DNA from: Candidatus Sulfurimonas marisnigri | GTDB lineage: Bacteria; Campylobacterota; Campylobacteria; Campylobacterales; Sulfurimonadaceae | Direction of reading: 5' to 3' | Assembly: GCF_015265475.1 (NCBI RefSeq) | Contig: NZ_CP054493.1 | Span: 124,001-188,000, forward strand | Length of the DNA stretch: 64,000 nt | In this document: positions 1 through 7,775 of the stretch, in pieces | Numbering within the stretch: position 1 is the stretch's first letter | Layout of the letters: every line of letters begins with the position of its first letter | Position numbers and translations under genes: made by a program | Notes under the pieces: model-generated | The model's input: the letters and a program-made list of their open reading frames with translations, nothing else | The model's database searches: none | Told to the model about the DNA's origin: nothing

Positions 1-1
1 G

Positions 2-505
2 ATTCAATCAAATTCAGAGGAGATGTCAACAATTGCTCAAAATGCAACCAACAGTATAGATGATTTTTCTACTACATTGGATGGTTTTGAAGTTGATGCT
101 AAAGAGTCCGCTGACTACACAGGATACATAGGTGGTTCACTGTTTATGGTACTTATAAAAATCGATCATATTTTATTTAAATCAAATGCTTATGCAACAA
201 TTGTTGCAGGCAATAGTGATGCAAAATTTGTTGATCACCATAATTGTCGCCTTGGAAAGTGGTACGAAAATGATGGTAAAAAACAGTATGGCAATACAAA
301 TGGTTACGCTCTGATTGATACTCCTCATTCTAAAGTTCATCAAAATGTACTAAAGAATATGGAGTTTGTTAAGCATGGTACGGCACTGAATCAAGTAAAT
401 GAAGATGCAATCATTAATAATTTTATAGAGATGGAAAAAGAGAGTGAAAAACTTTTTGGTATTCTTGATGGTATTGTTCATGAGTTAGACCCTTCTTTAA
501 AATAG
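2..505 (+). CDS. Methyl-accepting chemotaxis protein, C-terminal fragment with CZB domain (5' end outside window)
   Basis: The frame is open to the left edge of the window, so the internal ATG at 23 is not the true start and only the tail of a chemoreceptor is present. The first residues (SNSEEMSTIAQNA) fit the end of a coiled-coil signalling domain. The rest matches a chemoreceptor zinc-binding (CZB) domain: an early IDH histidine, a NCRLGKW cysteine/tryptophan segment and a later HSKVH histidine pair would supply the His3Cys zinc site. In characterised CZB proteins this zinc site tunes chemotaxis or diguanylate cyclase output to zinc or hypochlorous acid. The ligand of this receptor cannot be told because its sensor half is outside the window. 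A short hairpin follows the stop codon. Confidence 0.85.
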   Translation: MQSNSEEMSTIAQNATNSIDDFSTTLDGFEVDAKESADYTGYIGGSLFMVLIKIDHILFKSNAYATIVAGNSDAKFVDHHNCRLGKWYENDGKKQYGNTNGYALIDTPHSKVHQNVLKNMEFVKHGTALNQVNEDAIINNFIEMEKESEKLFGILDGIVHELDPSLK

Positions 506-530
506 ACTTTATTATTAGTTAGACATATAA

Positions 531-551
531 GAGCGAGAAATATTTTCGCTC
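531..551 (+). terminator. Hairpin after the chemoreceptor gene
   Basis: GAGCGA and TCGCTC form a stem, extended by AAA/TTT with one bulged G. It lies 26 bp after the stop codon. There is no clear U-tract, so it may be a weak terminator or a 3'-end stabilising hairpin. Confidence 0.35.
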
Positions 552-648
552 GTCTGCAACATACTTTAAATCCGCCTACTTCTGCATTGATAATTTAACC
601 TTTGTATATGTTTTATCAAGAGAGTAAAATAAATTAGAGCAATTGCTC

Positions 649-678
649 TTGACATTAAATATCTTTCTTAGCTATACT
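649..678 (+). promoter_or_regulatory. Promoter of the yceI operon, overlapped by a 14-bp perfect palindrome
   Basis: TTGACA at 649-654 and TATACT at 673-678 are separated by 18 bp, a good sigma70 match. A perfect palindrome, AGAGCAATTGCTCT (636-649), abuts the -35 box, as expected for a repressor operator. The TetR-family regulator encoded at the end of the same gene run is an obvious candidate, but this pairing is inference. Confidence 0.6.
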
Positions 679-716
679 TTTAGAGTAATTACACTAATTA
701 AATAAAAGGATAGAAA

Positions 717-1289
717 ATGAAAGTATTAACTTCATTGGTAGTAGCAAGTATTGTAGGTGTTTCAGGTTTGTTCGGTTCAAGTTTTAATGTAGATCCGTCA
801 CACACAAATGTAGGCTTTAAAGTAAAACATATGATGATTTCAAATGTTAACGGTAAGTTTAATAATTTTGAGGGGACATTTTCTATAGACGACTCAACAA
901 AGAAGTTCACAAAGCTTGATGGCATTGTAAAAGTTGCTTCTATAACAACAGAAAATGAAAATAGAGATAAACATTTAAAAAGTGCAGATTTTTTTGATGT
1001 TGAAAAATACCCCCAGATGAAACTAAAATTAGTGGAGCATAACGGCGATACTGCATTGGTTGAACTATCTATTAAAGATGTTACAAAAACAATCAAGATG
1101 GATGTTGAAGATATAAGCGGTATGGTTAAAGACCCATGGGGAAATGTTCGTACAGCTTTCGTTTTAGAGGGTAAAATAGATAGACAAGAGTTTAATATTA
1201 AGTTTAGTAAAGTAATTGAAACTGGTGCCCTTATGGTTGGAAATGAGGTTAAAATCATCATTGAAGCTGAGGGAATTTTAACTAAATAA
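717..1289 (+). CDS. YceI family periplasmic lipid-binding protein
   Basis: This 190-aa protein has an N-terminal signal peptide (about residues 1-20, hydrophobic VVASIVGVSGLFG). The YceI lipocalin-like fold is recognisable from the DPSHTNVGFKVKHMMISNVNG opening, the ENRDKHLKSADFFD segment and the KYPQMK segment. YceI proteins bind polyisoprenoid or other amphiphilic lipids in the periplasm, and several are linked to stress. The ATG is preceded by AAAGGA and sits behind a good sigma70 promoter. It heads a run with an unknown exported protein, a thioredoxin-like protein and a TetR regulator, which suggests an envelope or redox-stress role. The ligand cannot be read from the sequence. Confidence 0.9.
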   Translation: MKVLTSLVVASIVGVSGLFGSSFNVDPSHTNVGFKVKHMMISNVNGKFNNFEGTFSIDDSTKKFTKLDGIVKVASITTENENRDKHLKSADFFDVEKYPQMKLKLVEHNGDTALVELSIKDVTKTIKMDVEDISGMVKDPWGNVRTAFVLEGKIDRQEFNIKFSKVIETGALMVGNEVKIIIEAEGILTK

Positions 1290-1298
1290 TATGTATAA

Positions 1299-1319
1299 TA
1301 GCCCTCCTAAAGAGGGCTA
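1299..1319 (+). terminator. Intergenic hairpin between yceI and the next gene
   Basis: TAGCCCTC and GAGGGCTA form an 8-bp stem around the loop CTAAA. The T-run begins only about 9 bp later and contains the next gene's TTG start, so this is more likely an attenuating or processing hairpin than a full terminator. Confidence 0.4.
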
Positions 1320-1332
1320 AAAAAGGATTTTT

Positions 1333-1776
1333 TTGAAAATTATAAAAGCAGTTTTATTTGTATCGGCGCTAACAACACTCTTATACTCCAAATCACCATT
1401 TACCCTCACCGGCGTTAAATCTTACTATCCTGTGGTTGAGCTTCATAGCGATAGAATAGATAAAAAATATAAAAAAATTATTTTAGACTCGTTGATAGAG
1501 ATGTCAAATGAGCTGGGTATTGAGACAAAAAACTTTTCTTCCCGCTCTTTAACTTTTTTAATAAACTATATAAGTGTCGGAGATATTCTTGCTTTAAAAG
1601 TATCTCTTGTTTTGGGCGAAGACGTAATGCGTTTAGATACAAAAGATGAAATTTTTGTTCTCGCATATGCAAAGAGTCGTATATTTGTTGTAGAAAATCT
1701 AGAAGAAGACTTGATGGATAACGTAGAAGAGTTGCTAGAAGAGTTTGCTGAACAATACAAAGAGGATCAGCTATGA
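1333..1776 (+). CDS. Exported protein of unknown function
   Basis: I do not recognise this 147-aa protein. It starts with TTG at 1333, behind AAAAGGA. Residues 1-20 (MKIIKAVLFVSALTTLLYSK) look like a signal peptide, so it is probably periplasmic. The mature part has alternating beta/alpha character (SRSLTFLINYISVGDILALKVSLVLGE) and an acidic C-terminal helix. It has no cysteines for redox chemistry. Its stop codon overlaps the ATG of the following thioredoxin-like gene in an ATGA arrangement, so the two are probably translated together and may act on the same envelope substrate. Confidence 0.7.
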   Translation: MKIIKAVLFVSALTTLLYSKSPFTLTGVKSYYPVVELHSDRIDKKYKKIILDSLIEMSNELGIETKNFSSRSLTFLINYISVGDILALKVSLVLGEDVMRLDTKDEIFVLAYAKSRIFVVENLEEDLMDNVEELLEEFAEQYKEDQL

Positions 1777-2168
1777 AGAATCTAGTTTTACTATTACTAT
1801 TTACAACAATATTATCTGCACAGGGGTATAGGGAGTTTGCTCAAAAAATGGGTTACGAAACATCATATGAGACAGCTGTGGAAAAAGCAAAAAAAGAGAA
1901 TAAAAATATAATGTTTTTCATGATAACAAACTATTGCCCGTGGTGTAGTAAGATGGAAAAAAGAATACTTTCAAATTTAGATGTAGATAAAACTTTAAAA
2001 GCTAAGTTTGTACCTCTTATTTTAAATAAAGAAGAGAAGAAATTTCCAAAAAAGTTTGATGTTCCGGGTAGTCCAGTTACATATTTGATAGAACCAAAAC
2101 AAGAAAAAGTTTACGATAAAAGACTTGGATATATGAATAAAAAAGAGTTTTTAAATTTTATAAAATAA
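1773..2168 (+). CDS. Periplasmic thioredoxin-like protein (CPWC active site)
   Basis: This 131-aa protein has a signal peptide (residues 1-16, ending LSAQ) followed by a thioredoxin fold. The active site is NYCPWCSKM, with cysteines 55 and 58 in a CxxC pair, and a later GSPVTYL supplies the cis-proline loop. It resembles SoxW-type or thioredoxin_7/DUF255-like thiol oxidoreductases, which reduce periplasmic disulfides or support cytochrome and Sox maturation. The start overlaps the preceding stop codon by 4 bp (ATGA). The specific partner is unknown; the neighbouring exported protein is a reasonable guess. Confidence 0.8.
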   Translation: MKNLVLLLLFTTILSAQGYREFAQKMGYETSYETAVEKAKKENKNIMFFMITNYCPWCSKMEKRILSNLDVDKTLKAKFVPLILNKEEKKFPKKFDVPGSPVTYLIEPKQEKVYDKRLGYMNKKEFLNFIK

Positions 2169-2176
2169 GAGTGGAT

Positions 2177-2773
2177 ATGAGCACAAAAGAGAGAATTTTG
2201 CAGACGGCTTTAGAGCTGTTTAATAGTGGAAATACCCAAATGGCTACGACAAACCATATTGCAAAAGCCATGAATATTAGTCCAGGTAATCTGCATTATC
2301 ACTATAAAAATAGAGAAGAAATTATAAGAGTTTTGTATAAGCAGATGAGGAGTAAAGCATCATTACCTATTGAAGAACTTCCAACTACTATTTTAGAGTT
2401 AAATAAGCATCTAAAAGATTTGTTGGAAATACTATGGGAGTATAGATTTTTTTATAAAGAGTTACTTTTTTTATTTTCACGTGACTCCGAACTAGAAAAG
2501 ATGTGTGTTGAGGATAATTTAAAACATCGTCAAAGGATTATAAAGAGTATTGAGAATTTTATAAAAAATGGTGAATTAGAACTACACAACGGACAAAGTA
2601 CGGGGTATGTTGCAGACTATGTTTTAATGACAGAGCAATTTTACTTCTCTTATTCAAAAACTTTAGGCAAAGAGATTGATAGAGATAGCGTTAGAGAGAC
2701 TATAAACCATATCAATGGAGTTTTTAGACCTTATTTAACTAAAAAAGCTATTCAAAATCTCAAACTAGACTAA
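2177..2773 (+). CDS. TetR/AcrR family transcriptional regulator
   Basis: The N-terminus carries a TetR helix-turn-helix (about residues 20-45: MATTNHIAKAMNISPGNLHY then HYKNREEII). The rest is an all-helical ligand domain with many aromatic residues. A GTG two codons upstream (2171) is also possible; I prefer the ATG at 2177 because AAGAG sits at a suitable distance. It follows the thioredoxin-like gene by a few bases and is probably in the same operon, so autoregulation through the palindrome near 636-649 is plausible. Its 3' end overlaps the convergent tex gene by 14 bp. The inducer is unknown. Confidence 0.85.
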   Translation: MSTKERILQTALELFNSGNTQMATTNHIAKAMNISPGNLHYHYKNREEIIRVLYKQMRSKASLPIEELPTTILELNKHLKDLLEILWEYRFFYKELLFLFSRDSELEKMCVEDNLKHRQRIIKSIENFIKNGELELHNGQSTGYVADYVLMTEQFYFSYSKTLGKEIDRDSVRETINHINGVFRPYLTKKAIQNLKLD

Positions 2774-4865
2774 GCCCTATTTTCCCCTTTTCGCTATCTA
2801 TCGATATTACCTCTATTTGAGGAAGGTACTGGTTTAGTGCAAGAATTTCAAGGGGGTGGGAAATTCTTTTTTCACTCATTTTGGATATATGAATCATCCC
2901 GTCATTCTTGAGTCCAATATCTACAAATGCACCAAAGTCAGCGATGTTTCGGACAACACCGGATACAAAACTCCCAACACTAAGCATAGCAATATCTGTA
3001 ACGCCATCTTTAAAAGGAATAGGGGGCAAATCCTCCCTAGGGTCAAAACCAGGCTTATTTAGCTCTTTAATGATATCTTTTAATGTCTCTTCCCCTACAT
3101 GTAGCTCCTGAGATTTTGTTTTTATATCTATCGAGCTTAACTCTAAAGCGCTCAATTTTTTTGCAATATCATAACTCTCAGGATGAATACCGCTGTTGTC
3201 AAATACACTTTTTCCATTTTTTATACGTACAAATCCTGCAGCTTGCTCATAGGCTTTTTTTCCGAGCCCTTTGACTTTTAAAAGTTGTTCTTTCGTTTTA
3301 AAGAGACCATTCTCCTCTCTAAAGGCAATTATATTTTGAGCAACTTTAGCGCCGACTCCGGCAACATAAGCAAGAAGAGAAGCCGAAGCTGAGTTTATGT
3401 CAACACCAACGCGGTTTACAAGGTCTTGGGTTACATCTGTTAGCTTTTTTTCCAAAAGTTTTTGGTCAACATCGTGTTGATACTGCCCTATCCCCAAAGA
3501 TTTCGGGTCTATTTTAACTAGCGCTGCCATAGGGTCTTGCAATCTTCCGGCAATAGAGATAGCACCTCTAATTGTAACATCAAGGTTTGGGTACTCCTGA
3601 GCGGCTATTTTTGAAGCAGAGTAAACAGACGCACCAGCTTCAGAGACAACCGTGTAATTTAGTTTGGCATCTTCTTCTTTGTTTAAGCGGGCAAAAAACT
3701 CCTGTGTCTCACGAGAAGCTGTCCCGTTTCCAATAGCAACGCCTGTTATGTTATACTTTTTTGTTAGTGTTAGTACCTTGTTTTTAGAGTTCTCATAATC
3801 TTTTTTTGGCTCGGTAGGGTAGATTACAGCAGACTCTAGATAATTTCCGTTTTCATCAATAACAGCTAGTTTGCATCCACTCACAAAAGCGGGGTCAACT
3901 CCAAGAAGAACCCTTTTTGTGACCGGAGGTGTCATAAGAAGTTGGCTTAGATTCTTGCCAAAAGTATTAATTGCAGAAATATCAGCCTTCTCTTTTAGCT
4001 CTACATGTAGCTCTCTCTCAAGCGAGGGGAGGAGAAGTCTTTTCAGCCCATCTCTGTAAGCTTCAAACAGCAACTCTTTGGAGCTTGAGGCATGAGATGG
4101 GATTTTGTACCGTTTTATATTCTCTTCTATATGGCTTATGTCTGTGGTTATCTTTACCGAGAGCTCTTTTTCTTTTACCCCGCGCATAATTGCAAGGTAG
4201 CGATGGGAAGGGATATAAGCAACTTTTTCACCCTTTGCGTCTTTGTTTGCAAAATTCTTAAAAGTACCGTTCTCATCAAAACTCTTACTCTTTTTAACCT
4301 CTAAAATACCAAAACGGAGCATATTATTACGGATGGCTTCGCGCTCACGCGGCAAATCGGCATAACGCTCTGCTAAGATGTCTTGTGCACCTTTTACGGC
4401 TCCATCAACGGAGGAAACAACCCCTTTTATAAACTTTTTAGCTTCTTGTTTAAACTCAGAAGTAGTTAATCTGGCACTTTGCAAAGTATTGGCTAGAGGT
4501 GTTAAACCATTTGCCATAGCAGTTGTTGCCCGAGAACTTTTTTTCTCTTTAAAAGGTCGGTAAATATCTTCTAAAACTCTAAGAGTATCAGCCTCTTCTA
4601 TGCTTTTTTTAATAGAGTCAGTTAAAGTTGCTCTCTCGGATATAAGTCTAGCAACTTCTTCTTTTCTCTCTAAAATTTTTTTACTACTTATGTAGATTGT
4701 CTCAAACTCACGAAGAACTTCATCATCTGCACCACCAGTCATCTCTTTTCTGTAGCGTGCAATGAAAGGGATAGTAGAACCCTCATCTAGAAGTTTTAAA
4801 ATGTTTGCGATGTGCTCTTTTTTTAGTGGAGTTTTTTGTGTTAGTAACGTTATTAGATTTGTCAT
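2760..4865 (-). CDS. tex: Tex-family RNA-binding transcriptional accessory protein
   Basis: This 701-aa protein shows the standard Tex order. An N-terminal helical domain (IPFIARYRKEMTGG) is followed by a YqgF/RNase H-like domain around residue 320 (LLGVDPAFVSGCKLAVIDE), helix-hairpin-helix repeats around 480-540 (LAYVAGVGAKVAQNI, LKVKGLGKKAYEQ) and a C-terminal S1 domain (GVVRNIADFGAFVDIG). Tex binds nucleic acid and is needed for expression of some toxin and virulence genes, and it associates with transcription and RNA quality control. At 701 aa it is shorter than the roughly 770-aa proteobacterial forms because it ends right after the S1 domain. It is monocistronic, convergent with the TetR gene. 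Confidence 0.95.
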   Translation of the reverse strand: MTNLITLLTQKTPLKKEHIANILKLLDEGSTIPFIARYRKEMTGGADDEVLREFETIYISSKKILERKEEVARLISERATLTDSIKKSIEEADTLRVLEDIYRPFKEKKSSRATTAMANGLTPLANTLQSARLTTSEFKQEAKKFIKGVVSSVDGAVKGAQDILAERYADLPREREAIRNNMLRFGILEVKKSKSFDENGTFKNFANKDAKGEKVAYIPSHRYLAIMRGVKEKELSVKITTDISHIEENIKRYKIPSHASSSKELLFEAYRDGLKRLLLPSLERELHVELKEKADISAINTFGKNLSQLLMTPPVTKRVLLGVDPAFVSGCKLAVIDENGNYLESAVIYPTEPKKDYENSKNKVLTLTKKYNITGVAIGNGTASRETQEFFARLNKEEDAKLNYTVVSEAGASVYSASKIAAQEYPNLDVTIRGAISIAGRLQDPMAALVKIDPKSLGIGQYQHDVDQKLLEKKLTDVTQDLVNRVGVDINSASASLLAYVAGVGAKVAQNIIAFREENGLFKTKEQLLKVKGLGKKAYEQAAGFVRIKNGKSVFDNSGIHPESYDIAKKLSALELSSIDIKTKSQELHVGEETLKDIIKELNKPGFDPREDLPPIPFKDGVTDIAMLSVGSFVSGVVRNIADFGAFVDIGLKNDGMIHISKMSEKRISHPLEILALNQYLPQIEVISIDSEKGKIGLSLV

Positions 4866-4981
4866 AAATGCAGCTTCTTTAATGATTGTATTTTTGAGAG
4901 ATTTTATCTTATATTCACTTTGTTTTAAGTCTCTTATTTAGATATTAGTCGTTAAATACAAATTTAACAGTAATTTTAAGT

Positions 4982-4987
4982 TATAAT
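4982..4987 (+). promoter_or_regulatory. Probable -10 box for the globin-coupled cyclase gene
   Basis: TATAAT lies about 46 bp before the GTG start at 5034 in an AT-rich 168-bp intergenic gap. No convincing -35 is seen, which is common for Campylobacterota promoters. Confidence 0.45.
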
Positions 4988-5033
4988 CAATGTAATTTTT
5001 TTATGTTAAATTTAGATTGTTAAGGATTTTATC

Positions 5034-6107
5034 GTGAAGCAAACAGACCAGACTTTATTGGAACAGATGAGAATTACAGAATTTGAAATGGCAAATCGAA
5101 AAGAGTTGTTTTATCTTGAAGATGTTGATTTTAACCTTTTAAAAAAATGTAAAACTTTTATAGAGCCAAGAATGAATTCTCTAGTTGATGAATTTTATGA
5201 GATGCAGACATCGATTATAGAGATTGCACTGTTGATTGGTGATTCTGATACTCTATTTAGGCTTAAAAATGCACAGCATAAATATTTGCAAGATCTTTTT
5301 AGCGGAGTGTACGACCTTGAATATATTAATAATAGACTTAGAATCGGATTGGTGCACAAGCGTATTGGCGTTGAACCAAAGCTCTATCTCTCAGCAATAG
5401 GTACGCTAAAAAACCTCCTATTTAAAGTTATTAGAGAAGAGATGAAAGACTCACAAGAGCTAGTAGATACACTGTCATCACTGGATAAACTATTTTTATT
5501 TGATATAACTCTGGTCTTTGAGACATATATTAAAAGTTTGGTGGCAGAGATAGAATCTTCAAAAGAGAAGTCAGAACGGTATGCTTTAGCATTGGAAGAG
5601 ACAGTAATGGAGCGTACGCATCAACTTGAGATTATGTCAACAACTGACGCTTTAACTGGTTTACTAAATGTAAGAAGTCTCTCAGAAACGCTTACAAAAA
5701 TACTCAGGTCAGCTGAGCGTCGTTCTGAATTAGTAAGCATTGTTTACATTGACGTTAATGATTTTAAAATAGTAAATGACACAGACGGACATCAAAAAGG
5801 AGATGAAATTTTACGGGCAGTAGGTGATGCAATAAAAAAGGTATCTCGTATAGTGGATAACTGTTATCGTTACGGCGGTGATGAATTTTGCATAGTTTTA
5901 CCAAATTGCTCTAAAGAAGAGGCGCATAATATTTATATGAACCGTCTTAGAACTGAGTTAAAGAAGAGTTTTAAAGATGTAACTTTAAGTATTGGTATTG
6001 TTGATGCAGGACCGACTGATTATTATGGAGCTCATACACTAATTCAAAAAGCTGATGAGCAGATGTATATTGATAAAAAAAAGCATAAGGAAAATAAGTC
6101 TAAATAA
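5034..6107 (+). CDS. Globin-coupled diguanylate cyclase (heme sensor GGDEF)
   Basis: This 357-aa protein begins with GTG behind AAGGA. Residues about 10-165 look like a globin-coupled sensor: LVHKRIGVEPKLYL contains the characteristic proximal histidine (His108). A short coiled linker leads to a GGDEF domain (about 195-355). The intact GGDEF signature is at 281-285, and an RxxD inhibitory site (RIVD, 272-275) sits five residues before it, so c-di-GMP synthesis should be subject to product inhibition. Known family members (GcHK, DosC, BpeGReg-type proteins) sense oxygen through heme. No membrane segment is visible, so it should be a cytoplasmic oxygen- or NO-responsive c-di-GMP source. Heme binding is inferred from the motif only. 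Confidence 0.85.
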   Translation: MKQTDQTLLEQMRITEFEMANRKELFYLEDVDFNLLKKCKTFIEPRMNSLVDEFYEMQTSIIEIALLIGDSDTLFRLKNAQHKYLQDLFSGVYDLEYINNRLRIGLVHKRIGVEPKLYLSAIGTLKNLLFKVIREEMKDSQELVDTLSSLDKLFLFDITLVFETYIKSLVAEIESSKEKSERYALALEETVMERTHQLEIMSTTDALTGLLNVRSLSETLTKILRSAERRSELVSIVYIDVNDFKIVNDTDGHQKGDEILRAVGDAIKKVSRIVDNCYRYGGDEFCIVLPNCSKEEAHNIYMNRLRTELKKSFKDVTLSIGIVDAGPTDYYGAHTLIQKADEQMYIDKKKHKENKSK

Positions 6108-6123
6108 AAGACCTATTTAACAC

Positions 6124-7056
6124 TTAGTATCTTTTTCCCTCACACTCCATGAGGTCTCTTTCACTAAGGTCTTCAACAAGGCTTTTAAAGTTTTTAAGAG
6201 CAAGCAGTTTTACATCTGCTCCCTTTAAACTTTTAAGCTCATTTGTAAAACCACTTTTTGAGATAACTACACAGATATCAGGGGTCATCTCTGCTAAAGC
6301 ACATTGCTCTTTTAGTTTAGTAAGCTCAGATTTTTTCGCTTTTGAATTAGAATATTTGCATATACCGGCAACGACTTTGCCTGATTTTGTTTTTGCTAAG
6401 ATATCTATTTCTGTATTTCTATCCCAATAACTTCCTATCTCAGTAATAGGGTCATCTTTGAAACTATTTTTCATAACTTCCTGTGCTAACTTCATAAAGA
6501 CTAGCTCAGAAAACTCTTGTTCACGGTTAGCAAAACTCTCTTTTGCTTCTTTATAATCGCCATCTTTAATACTTTTAAAATATGGGGATACAAATGAGAA
6601 CCAAAAGCGCATGAATGGCTTAGTAAAGTTTAGTTTTTCATCTACTCGTTCTTCTTCATTTGGAGGATTTTCAAGAGAGTACTCAGCTTCTAGCATACCT
6701 CTGTCAAACATCTTTTCCATAGCGTATTCGCCATCATTTCTAGAGATACGTCCTCTTTTTAGTGCAGAGTGAGTACGACGGTCACCAGTAGCAATACCGC
6801 TAAGTAGAGAGTGACTGTGCTTATCACTCTCTGTAAGCTGAGTAATGTCCGCATGAATGTAGCGGTAGTTGTTTAAAACCTTACTTATTATAATCTCAGG
6901 AAGAGGTTTCTCCATGTCAACACTCCAACTCATACCACCAAATACAGCAAAGTATTTTATAGCCTGCTCAAGGTCTTTAGGGTTGTTTTGAAAATAAAAA
7001 GAGCGAAACTGTTCTAAAATTGTAGGGTTTTTTTTGTACTTGTTGTATTTTGACAT
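6124..7056 (-). CDS. DUF234-type protein with degenerate PD-(D/E)XK-like C-terminus
   Basis: This 310-aa protein resembles the C-terminal half of archaeal-type AAA ATPases (DUF234), without the ATPase. The N-terminal half looks like winged-helix/replication-initiator-like helices (SKVLNNYRYIHADI, HSALKRGRISRN). The C-terminal part has the restriction-endonuclease-like order: EIGSYWDRNTEIDILA, then GKVVAGICKYS. In relatives the last motif is usually G-E-C-K; here the glutamate is isoleucine, so nuclease activity is doubtful. It is a single gene in its own transcription unit, convergent with the cyclase gene. Function unknown; DNA binding is a guess. Confidence 0.65.
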   Translation of the reverse strand: MSKYNKYKKNPTILEQFRSFYFQNNPKDLEQAIKYFAVFGGMSWSVDMEKPLPEIIISKVLNNYRYIHADITQLTESDKHSHSLLSGIATGDRRTHSALKRGRISRNDGEYAMEKMFDRGMLEAEYSLENPPNEEERVDEKLNFTKPFMRFWFSFVSPYFKSIKDGDYKEAKESFANREQEFSELVFMKLAQEVMKNSFKDDPITEIGSYWDRNTEIDILAKTKSGKVVAGICKYSNSKAKKSELTKLKEQCALAEMTPDICVVISKSGFTNELKSLKGADVKLLALKNFKSLVEDLSERDLMECEGKRY

Positions 7057-7178
7057 GTGAATGACCTTGGAGTTTGTTTTTGTAATTATACAGTAATAGA
7101 ATGAAAGTGGGGTTTTTCTGATTTATGACATGTAATTAAGATATTTTCTTATTTAGTATGAATTTATTTTAGGCTGGA

Positions 7179-7184
7179 TATAAT
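7179..7184 (+). promoter_or_regulatory. Probable -10 box for the GGCT-like/TPR operon
   Basis: TATAAT lies 42 bp before the ATG at 7227, in the 170-bp divergent gap. No clear -35 is visible. Confidence 0.45.
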
Positions 7185-7226
7185 AAATGAAAATAAAACT
7201 AACAAAAATTAATAAAGGATTTAAAA

Positions 7227-7775
7227 ATGAATTATTATCTTTTTGGGTATGGATCTATCATGAGTCCAAAAAGTGCTTCACGTGGGATGAAAAAAGTTTT
7301 GCATAAAGATGATTTTATACATGTAGTTTTAAACGGATATATAAGAACATGGACGGCGGCAGAATTACTGTTTTTTGAGCAAACTCAAAAAGAGTCAACA
7401 GGGGTGTTCTTAAACCTTAGTGAGAAAGTGGACAAGAAAACCAACGGAGTACTGATACCTATCTCTGAAAAAGAACTAGAGCATATGAAAAAGAGAGAGA
7501 AGAATTACGACTGTGTAGATGTTACAAACAAAATAGAAACATCATTAGAAAATATTTCAGTTTTTACTTTTATCACACCCTTGGAGCGTCAGGCAAAAAC
7601 AGGAATGCCAAATGCATATATACCTGCAAGATACCTTGATATTTTACAAGATTCTTTTGACACATGGGGTGAAGATTTCGAAAATAGTTATAAGAGCACG
7701 ACAGAAGATATGAATTTTACATTAATGCAAGGGCCTTACAGGTTTGTTGATGCTCAACAGCAAGAACATGTTTGA
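7227..7775 (+). CDS. Gamma-glutamylcyclotransferase-like protein
   Basis: This 182-aa protein has the GGCT/AIG2-like fold signature. FGYGS (residues 6-10) forms the anion-binding loop, and Glu91 in KKREKNYD aligns with the catalytic glutamate of gamma-glutamylcyclotransferases. Such enzymes release 5-oxoproline from gamma-glutamyl peptides, including glutathione derivatives or gamma-glutamylamines. The last codons overlap the next gene, so the pair is likely co-translated. The neighbour is a large membrane TPR protein, not a glutathione gene, so the real substrate may be something else. The start ATG has AAAGGA before it. Confidence 0.75.
   Translation: MNYYLFGYGSIMSPKSASRGMKKVLHKDDFIHVVLNGYIRTWTAAELLFFEQTQKESTGVFLNLSEKVDKKTNGVLIPISEKELEHMKKREKNYDCVDVTNKIETSLENISVFTFITPLERQAKTGMPNAYIPARYLDILQDSFDTWGEDFENSYKSTTEDMNFTLMQGPYRFVDAQQQEHV

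Noticed and set aside
698-1261. Long open frame antisense to yceI
   Set aside because: It is a shadow of a well-supported YceI gene, with no ribosome-binding site or family resemblance.
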